Positions 1 through 9,434 of a stretch of DNA of 64,000 nt are shown here, piece after piece. Numbering within the stretch: the first letter of the stretch is position 1; each line of letters begins with the position of its first letter. Source of the DNA: Bullera alba (lineage: Eukaryota > Basidiomycota > Tremellomycetes > Tremellales > Bulleraceae); contig BCIX01000001.1 of NCBI GenBank assembly GCA_001600095.1, positions 1,488,001 to 1,552,000 of the forward strand. The letters are read 5' to 3'. The translations under genes and the position numbers were made by a program. The notes beneath the pieces were generated by a model. It was given only the letters and a program-made list of their open reading frames with translations. It searched no databases and was not told the origin of the DNA.

Positions 1-728
1 GTCCAGAGCCATCCGCACCGCTTGGCTGCTACAGGAGCTCGGACTCGAGTATGATCTCGTCGCCGCGGACCGAGCCCCCAACGGTCTCGCTCCTCCAGAT
101 TTCAAAAGCAAGATACCCGACTCCCTGGGCAAAAGCCCCACTATTCTAGATGGCGATGTGGTCATGAACGAGTCTGGCGCCATTGCCGAGTATCTATGCG
201 ACAAGTACGACACCAAAGGCAGCTTCCTCCCTCGGGGTGACGATCTGCCTGACCGTGGGCAGGTCATCCAGTGGCTACATGCCGCCGAGGCCACTTTCAT
301 GGTACACGCCATCGCCATCATCTACACTAGATGGCACCTCCCAGAGACGGCGAAAGACGCTTTACCCGCCATGGAAAAGGCCATGAGCAAGAACATCCAC
401 AACGACCTGAACTGGTTGGAAGGTCAGCTCAAGGCTCAGAAGGAGAAGGGCAGTGACTGGATCGTGGGCGAGAGCTTGAGCATCGCCGATATTCAGATGC
501 AATTCGCGTAAGTGGGCCTGCTAGCGAGCTATTCGTTCGGCATTCTGACAGACTTGCTACTCCTTCAGCATTGAATTCATCTTTGAGCGCAAGTTGGGCA
601 ACGACGGTCCTGGAAACGGACAATGGCCTCTGGTTGAAGCTTGGCTCGAACGGACCAAAGCGCGGGACGCATACAAGAAGACGGTCGAGAGGACGGGCTA
701 CACTCTGAAGGGTTCGTTCAAGCAGTAG
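1..728 (+). CDS. glutathione S-transferase, 5' end outside window
   Basis: Cytosolic glutathione transferase, which would conjugate glutathione to electrophiles. The open frame enters at base 2. It shows the end of the thioredoxin-like N-domain, including the glutathione-contact motif 'VVMNESGAIAEYL' (near 150-195), then the helical C-domain with 'WIVGESLSIADIQMQFA', the usual GST C-domain signature. Exons are 2-507 and 569-728; the intron 508-568 has a GTAAGT donor and TTCAG acceptor and splits an Ala codon. Stop is TAG at 726-728. The start codon and roughly the first 10-15 residues, including any catalytic Tyr/Ser, lie before the window, so the GST class cannot be fixed. Confidence 0.9.
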
Positions 729-1139
729 AAATCGATCGGTGATGCGATGTAGTCAGTTGTCACTACGTGGAGTGAGTGGGGTGCTTCTCTGTGAGTTTGT
801 CTCTGCCCCCCGCAGAAGCCAGTGACATGAATCGGCACTTGTGAGTACCGTCCAATGCAGTCGCGACATCGATCTGGCAGATCTGGCAGATCCGCGTTCT
901 GTGTCAAACCCGACATTCCATAAACGTCTATTTCCACGAGTTGGATGGAAGTGACAACGCGCTGAGACTTCTGGTAAGGTCAAAGGACTGAACATTCCAC
1001 GATGTGAAAGGACAGACCCAGCGGCTCCCAATATCAGCAGGTATATATACCGAACAGATCCGCGCCATCCTCTCTGCTTCACAACACAAATCTACCTTCG
1101 TCCAAAACTCCCACTTCAGGCCAAAGACCCATAAAGACG
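729..1139. other. intergenic, promoter of the next gene
   Basis: No gene seen. It holds the 3' flank of the GST gene, a small tandem duplication of 'gatctggca' near 871-890, and the TATA box and pyrimidine-rich leader of the small gene at 1140. Confidence 0.5.
1042..1049 (+). promoter_or_regulatory. TATA box
   Basis: The string TATATATA is followed by a C/T-rich leader with CTTC and CTCC blocks, about 95 bases upstream of the ATG at 1140. The spacing suits RNA polymerase II initiation in a fungus. A strong TATA element often marks a stress- or condition-regulated gene. Confidence 0.6.
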
Positions 1140-1463
1140 ATGTCTGCCAAATCAGTCGCAAGCACAGCCAGGACCGACTACCGTTCCGCACTCACCAGCG
1201 ATGCCCTCAAGTCCCGTGTTAACGGTTACTTGAAGCGACACCCGGCAGAGACTGTCTCGCAGTGCTTCAGCGGACTCTCGAGTAATGGCGCCCTCAAGGA
1301 GGATACCATTTACTCAGACGACAATGTCGATTACGTGAAGAAAGATGGCACAGTCGGCCGCTCAACATGTGCCAAACTGTTCAAGCCCAAGGTCGGGAAG
1401 AGCGCTGTCAGCAGCCAATCCTCGATCCCCGCATCAGAGGCGCCGACAGCGATCTCAGTCTGA
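1140..1463 (+). CDS. small uncharacterised protein, 107 aa
   Basis: Single-exon gene starting MSAKSVASTARTDYRSAL and ending at TGA 1461-1463. The product is hydrophilic, with Ser/Thr/Ala-rich ends and no signal peptide or membrane segment. It contains a possible short helical patch (LKSRVNGYLKRHPAETVSQ) and a charged stretch with several Asp and Lys (DDNVDYVKKDGT). I do not recognise the family. The TATA box 91-98 bases upstream and the pyrimidine-rich leader support a real transcript. The ATG is the first after the TATA box. Confidence 0.6.
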   Translation: MSAKSVASTARTDYRSALTSDALKSRVNGYLKRHPAETVSQCFSGLSSNGALKEDTIYSDDNVDYVKKDGTVGRSTCAKLFKPKVGKSAVSSQSSIPASEAPTAISV

Positions 1464-2128
1464 TAAGCTGACACATTCGGCTGGTCAGAGGCTAGAAAGA
1501 CGGATGATCACGTCCACCGGACTTCGTTTCCTAGCTTTGCTACTTCGTTAGGTGGCCATATGGCCTTGGCGAGTCGACATGCATCGAGAGGATGGCTTAA
1601 AGTCTGACTTGATTGTGTTCTGGGCTACGAGCAGCCGTCAACGATTAGAGTCTCAGACCGCGTCGTCAGATCACCATTGCTGACTTAATCGTACTTTCAC
1701 TAATTCTGGCTGTGCTCTTTTCTCCATACATCCACTTGTCCACCTTACAGTCTTCACATGGTAAGGGCTGACTGCGCAATAGTGCAATTTGCACGCCAGT
1801 GGGCATCGACGATCAGAAATAGAGCAGCTTGAGTGTATCCCCATATCCCACTCATCGAAATCGAGTTCAGCCTCCTAGAAAACGTCTGGCGTGTGATGAT
1901 CCTTTTTGCGTGAACACCCTCAGTGCTCACTAAAACGGATAGCTTGCATGATAGCTGCAACAAAGGATCTCAGTGTCGGTCAGCTCGACGTCTCAGACTC
2001 ATAAGAGCACGACGGTCATAACATTCTCACCGATCGTATCCCTCGCCACCCTTTGAATCTCCCAATCTTCTACGAGCACTACCCGCGAACATCCAACAAT
2101 CGAAGAAATCACATCCTCAGGGTCCAAC
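1464..2128. other. intergenic
   Basis: No gene seen. Short antisense frames around 1754-1963 lack protein-like composition. It presumably holds the 3' flank of the 107-residue gene and the promoter of the gene at 2129. Confidence 0.4.
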
Positions 2129-2687
2129 ATGTCGGGCAGAACCTACAGAGTGATTTCCAAGGCCGAACTCCTCACCCTCCTCCAAAAAGACGCCCCATGT
2201 CCCATCGAGGTCACGCAAACCTCTTGCGTGCACCGAGATGTGTCGGAGCGATCACGGATCCCAAACTACCACCTCGAGCTGCTGATCCATCGATACCTCC
2301 CAGCACTGAATGACGAAAACACTGTCGTCGTCCTCGACGAGGAAGCTTTGTCTATCTGGCTGGACGACTTTGGTCGCGTTACCGCCGAGATCCAATTCCC
2401 CCGTTGGTTCATGGAGGCATTCTCACACTCATCATCTCATCAACAACCTCAAGAACCACTTCTCCGCCATCACGAGGAAAGCCAGATCGTCTACGGATAC
2501 CTTTGGCAGGATGTCATCTGTCAAGCTTGATAAAGGTCAATATCACTTTTACACATCGTCCAACGTTCCGGATTATATTGGCGAAGTGACAATCTCCTTC
2601 TGGCCACCCATCAAGGAGGATGAGAAGATCGGGGATGAAGGGATACTTGAGGATGCTCCGGCTGCGCAGCTGACGGGAACGGCTTGA
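2129..2687 (+). CDS. uncharacterised protein with an unresolved frame change
   Basis: Begins MSGRTYRVISKAELLTLL after an A/C-rich leader. The first frame reads well to about 2410 (ends near IWLDDFGRVTAEIQFPRW). A second frame reads well from about 2430 to the TGA near 2685 (contains YHFYTSSNVPDYIGEV and a C-terminal acidic tail). The two differ by one base in phase. No canonical GTGAGT...CAG intron of the right length is visible. Candidates are a weak intron such as 2378-2453 (GTTACC donor, CAAG acceptor), a sequencing indel, or a real frameshift. I do not recognise the family; a soluble protein of about 160-185 residues is expected. Confidence 0.45.
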
Positions 2688-2829
2688 GGTACTTGGAAGG
2701 ACTGGGCTGGGTCAGAACGAGCCAGATTACCAAGTATTAATACATCCGATTACTGATTAGGTGGTAGATTTACCTTGTTTATATGGATCTCGACGAGTTC
2801 GCGAAGATGAATGACACTCGAATCTCGAT

Positions 2830-5567
2830 TCAGGATTTCCCCTCGACGCTACCCTCCGTGCTGGACCTCACAGTCGTTCCCTGAGTGGTAACTGCCTGGG
2901 AAGTCGTCTCCTTCGTCTCGTCCTGTGCGGCCAGTCGTCGGCGTTTGCTGCGCTGCCAGATGAACGTATGATCAGGAGATCGCCAGGACTCTCCTTTCCC
3001 TACAACGGTGATTAGCATACGACAAGTAGAGCTTCAGCACGGAGGCGTGCTCACATATGAGAAGCAATATCCCTCCGGAGGACATAGCCAGGAGACCTGC
3101 CAGAATCGTATACAGTCCTCCGTCGCCGATCGCTGATTGAATTGGAACGGCGACTTGGGAAAGAATGGCTCCAAACGTCCCACGAATGAACGAGTTACAC
3201 GATACAGCCGAAGCGCTTCGGCCCTTCAAATCAAACGTCAGTGACGATGTCGGAAGCCCAGATATCGACACTCACAGGATTAGCATCGACAAGATACGCC
3301 AAGGTGCTCGAGTAGATCAACCTGTGGTTCGGGGTGGTCAGTCATCGATATGCTGTCAGAATACTCTGCCGCACTCACATTAGAGACAGGCCACAGAGCA
3401 GCAGGGCAATGACGATGCCGGAAACATGGACCTTGTTCCCCGCAGTCCAAGCGTAGATTAAGAAGGCAGATACGACCAAGGGCATGGCCACGATCGTGCT
3501 TCGTAGTCGCATCTGCAGACGACGATCAGACTCGACAATACTCGCTTGAAGTCTGGACTCACCTCGGACTGAAGCACCCCTCCATTGGCCTTCTTCAGCT
3601 TTCTGAGAACCCGATCACTGTATCGGCCGCCGAGAACACTGCCGCAGATGGAGCCGATACCGAAGGATAGGACGATGAGGCCGATATACAGCGCATTATA
3701 GTTGTACGGCGCCCTGGATTCGGTCAGCCTACTGCGGGTCCAAACTAGCAGGGCACTCACTTTGCCAAGGTCACCGAAGCAGTGTAAGGAATAGTATATT
3801 GCGCAGCAAACAAGATACCTGAAGTTGAAACAGAGACATTAGTCACTGTTCTCGTTACATTGACACCGAGCTCACCAGAAGAGAAGAGAATGACAGCGTT
3901 GGTTGGCTGTCTGAATATGCTGAGCATTGTTGGGAACGGATTCACGTCCCGTATACTGGGTTGTACCTTGGCATGTTCTTCTGCCGTCTTGGTCTTCCGA
4001 AAACCTCGTGGGTCGTACCATTTGTGTTTGAGCGTGACCTCGTTTCGATCAGGTTCGACGATGATCTCCTCCGTTGACTCGATACTATTTCTCCTGGTTG
4101 GGGGCTTAGAAGGAGGCTGAGTGGCCGGTGGGGTTGGAGCTGAGGACGAGAGGCCCTTTGCGAGTTTCCTCTGTCGTTTCTTCTCCTTCGCTTCGTCGTG
4201 GTGCATCGCTCGCTTGATGGCTTGTTCAATTGCCTTCTGATACACCCGAGACCGCTAGAGGCCGATCGATGAGTAATGTCTTCGCTATGCTGAGCTGGGG
4301 GAAGGCTCACCTCTTTACGCCATGTGTCCGGGAAGAAGAGGAGCATGCAGAAGACTGTACCGGCAAATGCGGCCAAGAAGTAAAGAGCACTTCTCCAGCC
4401 AAATGACTGAGCAAGCAAGAGTCAGCAGGTTCGCTCGACGACTTCGTGAGTCCAGCACGTACGTTTCCCAAAGCACCACCGATCAATGGACCAAGAGCGG
4501 GTCCAAGCAGAGGCATACCATAGAATAGTCCCAGCTGAGTAAAGTTAGTGATAGCACATAAGCAGACGCGATCCATACGTTCTCACCTTTTGTCCACGCT
4601 CATGGACCTCGAAGATGTCCGCCAGACTTCCAGCTCCGACGGCCACGACTGCAGCGGAGCCAGAGGCCTGGAGACATCGCATTCCAATCAGAACTTCAAT
4701 GGTGTTTGCGCGCGAGGCTACCAGAGAGCCAACGAAGAAGATCTGCAAATCGAGTTAGGGTTAGGGGCGTGTAAGGAGCAAGTGTATAACCCGTCACTCA
4801 CTGCTGTCGAAACAAGATATACGGTCTACTTCGTAGTCAGTATCAGAGTTTTCGATGAGTCGACACGTCAGTGGATCTCACCTTGCGACCTATGATCTAA
4901 GGATAGTCGTAAGCAGCTGTGTACACTGTGGGATCTACGGTACGTGAACACTCACTTCCGCGGTGGAAGCCCATATGACAGGCATCCAGCCTTGTAACCT
5001 GTATCACGGCAGTGAGTTGAGAGTTCCTTGAAGAGGGATTGTACTCACAAGATGTACATACTCAGACTCAGACCGATCTGAGTATCTGAAGCGTTGAGTT
5101 CTGCTTTGATCTCATCGATAACGGGGTTGTAGATACTGGGCGCTATCAGAGGACCAAGCTGATCAGAACTTGGGTCAGTACTGGCAGCTACCTAAAGCAT
5201 TGGACACGACACTCACGACTGCTATCGTCATCATAGCTAGCACCATGCTCTTCTTCCTGTCGCTCCATTCCCTCGGATCGTCGTCACACGGCACATGCTC
5301 GATGTCGACCACGGGCGGGTGAGCAGGGGTGCCTACTGCTGTTGACACTCTCTTCTCATCCTTATCAGCGCTGCCATCGTTCATGTCTACCAGAGAATGA
5401 ACGGAACCACCATGGCTTTCTGGGCCTTCGGGAATGTCGAAATGGGCATGGTGAGGCGGGTGGGCGTCTGTCGATCGAATCAATGTCGACCTGGCGGACT
5501 TGGCGGAGGTCTGCCTCGACAGGCTAGTCGATGGACCTGGGTCACCGGTCTTGACCTCTGAGCTCAT
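2830..5567 (-). CDS. DHA1 drug:H+ antiporter, QDR3/DTR1-like (MFS)
   Basis: Twelve-helix major facilitator of the plasma or vacuolar membrane, predicted to export drugs, polyamines or cell-wall precursors by proton antiport. The start MSSEVKTGD (5565-5567) opens a Ser-rich cytosolic tail ending in 'DDPREWSDRKKS', the family motif before helix 1. 'GSLADIFEVHERGQK' and 'GMPLLGPALGPLIGGAL' give the DHA1 motif C region. A long central loop (about 3960-4260) is rich in Lys, Ser and Pro, as in QDR/DTR proteins. 'SICGSVLGGRYSDRVL' begins the second half. The gene is cut by more than ten short introns. The tail ends at TGA 2830-2832 after a basic, Thr-rich segment. The substrate cannot be told from sequence. 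Confidence 0.85.
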
Positions 5568-6157
5568 CTCTTCGATCTAATCAAGTAACCTGGAAGTGTA
5601 TGGGTCCTTGGTGCGTATCGTCTGACTGATACCGGAAATTAGAGCGAGGAACCGGTGAATCGATAGCTCGACGCGGGGCGGTTTCCAAGGGCTATACACA
5701 GATGTGAAAGGGATTCAAGAGGAGGGGGAGCTAGAGACGCCTAGATCTGTGACTGTCGTTACATATAGCTACCCAGACACCTCGTGCTATCCTCCTCTGA
5801 GATCTGAGTATAGGTCACGGAACTCCACTTACGATCGAAAACCGCTTGCAAAACATCGTCGGAAACCGTCGGCTTACTCCGAACCGGAATGCGGATTGAG
5901 TCGTCGGAATGACTAATCGGCCGACTTTCTTCGCAAAGGTCGGCCGATGGGACTCGATTCAGCCAATCCCATAGGCGCTGTTGCTAACTCGCTTCAGTCG
6001 ATTCGGCCAACCTGCGCGTGTGGAGAACGGGCTATCTCATATCTGGTCGCGTAAGAGCGTGCATGTACGTTGCATGTGTGTGCGCAGATGAGATGTAGAT
6101 GATCATACAGTGAGATCCAAAACAATTCTAAAGTGTCCGTCGCGAACGTCATCATCG
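5568..6157. other. intergenic, transporter promoter
   Basis: Holds the promoter of the minus-strand transporter and the 3' flank of the GT90 gene. It is notably rich in CGG/CCG triplets between 5830 and 5950, including a perfect inverted repeat annotated separately. Confidence 0.5.
5916..5948. promoter_or_regulatory. inverted repeat of CGGCCG sites
   Basis: ATCGGCCGAC (5916-5925) and GTCGGCCGAT (5939-5948) are perfect reverse complements separated by 13 bases. Each arm carries its own CGGCCG palindrome. More CGG/CCG triplets lie just upstream (5850-5910). Everted or inverted CGG triplets are the usual half-sites of fungal Zn2Cys6 regulators, and this lies about 350 bases upstream of the drug-transporter start. 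Function is inferred. Confidence 0.45.
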
Positions 6158-8861
6158 TCATCGTCTCGCAGAGCCCGCATTTGGTCCGGGCTGGTCAGCC
6201 GGTACTGGCACATCGTGCAAGTGTGCTGGCAGGTTGTAGTCCTAGAAACGGTATCAGCAATCGTAGTGAAGCTGTCTGAAGCTGGAGACTCACCATCTTG
6301 CCGTTGTCCCTGTCAGGACTAACTGCACGAGCGTACTCGAGATACAACCTGTACATGTATACTTGCAGATCCTCTCTTCTCCAAGCTGTACAGACGAATC
6401 AGCGTGATTTGTTATGAGACGCTCGGACGTGACTCACTTCGCTCGACCCAACACTGGCCGTTGAGAGCTATTCTTCGGGCGACCTCGTCGTGACCTCCTT
6501 TCCCGCTGGGTGTGCCTCGGAAGCTACGACGATGTCAGCAAGTCAATGAAACAAGGAGTAGCGTAGACTCACAAAGACATGATGGAGAAGAGGTCCGAGT
6601 AGTCCATCTTGGAGGGCACATACGCGTACCATTCTGGCAACGATTGCGTATCTGCGGAGAGTCAGCGTATACTCAGACTTAGCCCATTTGCGGACTCACT
6701 CCATTCGGGGAATACCGTCGATTTGACGACAACGCTAAAAACGGGTCAGCTTCGGTCCACAGGAGGGATAAATTAGCTCACTTGTTGCTCGCCATCAGCC
6801 GAGGGAATCTTGAGCTCCAAGCATTGCCGTCAGTCTATGGGCAGTAAGTATTGACTCAAGACGCGAGCATATCGGTGGTCTGTACTCACATCGAAGACGT
6901 ATTTGAAGTCGTTGCTCCTTTGGGCATCATCCTTGCCAGCGAAGTCAATCTCATCGTCCATCTCCTGACAAGTGCCATCTCCCCAATCACACTGCCAGTG
7001 ACCTCCCGACAGCTTGACGTCCATATAGTAATCGCCCAGCTCTTTCAGAGGGTATCGCGCGAGCTCCGCCTCTCCCGTTGTGCCTACTGGCGCAAGCACT
7101 TCTTGATAGGCTCCAGTCTTGTCGTTGGCGAGGAAATGCAATCGCTCTCGGTGCGAGTTCCGCCATTTGGCGCCTACGCCCTTGTTATGAGCCAGGCCAG
7201 TAGCGAGTCCACGCTACGGCGGCTTGTCAGCTAGAGTCTTGGTGTTTTGTGGCGGGAACGACCCACCCAGTATAGCTTTGGAGACTTTTTGCTCCAAGAG
7301 GGGTCGTCTCCGACATCATCTCTCCTTCCGTCTTTTCCAATTGGCGTCACGGGGATATCGCCATTCAACATCGTTTTTGACTGGACAAGCAAGGGATACA
7401 GCTTAGTGTGGGGTTTAGGATGTGTTTTCTCGTCTTTCGTCTCGATAAACATGCCGTGGTTGTCGAGGTACTGATATGGCTCAGTTAAGATAATATGCGA
7501 CATTGTAGTGTCAGACTCACGCTCGGATGCTCGCAGACGTCCATGGCAGCACCGTGAGCGCTGATGAACGAATCCGGTTGCGCTAAGGCAAGTTAACCGT
7601 GGAACGGGACTTCCGTCAGAGGTTGAACTCACGAAGCTCCTTCTCCCCTTTGTTCACTCTACTGGTCTTGGGACAAGCCTTCTTCCAATCCTGCTCGAAT
7701 CTGTCTTCCTCGTTAGGGTGGTTGGAAACTAGCAAGTTAGTAACGACCAGTTCTAGCTAGACATACCTTTCTGTTGCCGGGCAGCAGTCACAAGCTCATC
7801 TAGCCTCGAACGATCTATCAGAACGGAGGGTTGATCATGTACGGAGAAAGTGGCCCTGAGGCACGGTCAGTTCTGCCCGTTTAGGTTAGTCCGTGTACCC
7901 ACCTAAAAGACGGCAGATCCTTCAAGAATGGCTCCATGAGGTTGATCTGGGCATCGGCTCTCGGTCTACTGGCCCACCATGTGTCCCTAGAGTAGTCGTC
8001 GTTCCATTGCAGCTCGACTTTGCCATTGTGGACGATCAGGGTGAAGGTCTCGGTGATGTTCTCGACCTCGATCAGACGCTCCTTCATCGTTGCCAGTGGT
8101 AGTCCGTAATAGGGCAGGAGTGATTCCATGATTCTGACCAGGTGTCACTACACTGGACCTCACATGCCACTGACTACTCACACATCAAACTCGTCCGGTA
8201 GCAAGACATTGTTGTTCTGCGCGAAATGCCACCTGTAAAGTGGGTCAGCGGAACTTCGCCCCTGATCCCATAGCCTGCCTTACCATTGATCGAATCCGTG
8301 GGGTGGCTTTCGTCCCCATCGCTCCGTATACGTCTCCACAGCTTGCTGCAGTGTTTTGCTTTGCCGGGCTACCATATCATTCCATTTGACTTCGCCATCT
8401 CTCAGCAAAGCCAGTATAGGATTCGAGAGACCTGAAGGTTTGGTGCTATTCGACATTGGGTCGTCGTCAAAGTCTGGGTCGTCGTCTCTCGCTGGTGCAC
8501 CTGGTTTCGATCTCACAACTCCGGGAGACACCTCCTCCAATTCTGCGTATGCCGCTCTGGCCTTTTCAGCCGCTGACAAGGCTTCGAACGGCGATAAGAA
8601 GAGACACTGTCCATCTTCATCGAATTCTGCCGGTCTATCTAGGGCGTTGGGGTTTAGTATGGGAGGCAACCACTTTGAGGGTGAGAAATACGAAGCATCC
8701 GGTTCGTGGTGAGGTAGTGATGGTGTGAATGCGGGTGGAAGGGTCGTTGGGGCGAATGTGTGTAGGAATAGTACCAAGATGGCGGCAGAGAGTCCGACCA
8801 ACAAGAACCGCCGTGGTACTGGGAGTCCCAAGGGCGAGGAGAATGGCAGGTTCAGAGGCAT
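6158..8861 (-). CDS. CAP10-like GT90 glycosyltransferase, type II membrane protein
   Basis: Golgi-type glycosyltransferase of family GT90 (CAP10/xylosyltransferase group), expected to add xylose or a related sugar to glycans or capsule-type polysaccharide. The start MPLNLPFSS (8859-8861) is followed by a signal anchor '[18 protein letters not shown]'. A stem carries '[13 protein letters not shown]', typical of the family. The catalytic domain includes '[16 protein letters not shown]' (near 6800-6840), '[11 protein letters not shown]' and '[16 protein letters not shown]', the GT90 C-terminal signature, and ends after '[18 protein letters not shown]'. The gene has about ten short introns. The last exon as I joined it stops at 6158-6160; the other frame of that exon stays open to about 6104, so the extreme C-terminus is uncertain. 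It is transcribed divergently from SPF1. Confidence 0.85.
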
Positions 8862-9434
8862 GGCCAATGTCCTATGACCGGTTGACGGTCCAGACGGTAA
8901 ATGAAAAGTCGGCCTCTATGTCCCGTTGTACGCGTCGAAGATGGTCTGGCAAACAGTCGTGTGGTGTGTCGCTACGGCTCGCCGTAGGTGTAGTGTCTGC
9001 TGCTACAGCGACTGTCGCACTCTGCTCGGGATCGGCCAATGTGTTGAGTGGATGTCTGGATTGTAGCTAGGAATATTGACAACTGAACAGCATGGGTGCT
9101 CCATCTGCTTTCTCTCTGTGTCTCAGAAGGACCAAACTCACAAACGAAAGAGTTGAAGGGCCGTCGCGCGTAAGCTTAATCGCCCTGAATATCAGGCACC
9201 ACGTGCAGCCAGGCCAGGCATCGCCCTGGAACCAAAGTGAGCCTGATAACGGCGGCCTCTTACCTCCACGCCTTCACGCTGCCGCGTCCAAGATTCCAAG
9301 ATTACTGTTCTTTGCCGGTCCATCTTCCAAGCTTCCATCCTCATCCTTGCCAATTCCAACCCGCTCGTCCGTAATATGTGAGCGATCAGTCAAGGGGGCT
9401 CAAAATCCAACCGTGTGCGAACATCACTGATTCC
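8862..9434. other. divergent promoter, GT90 gene / SPF1
   Basis: Shared upstream region of two divergently transcribed secretory-pathway genes. No other gene seen. The SPF1 5' leader and its likely leader intron lie at the right end. Confidence 0.5.
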
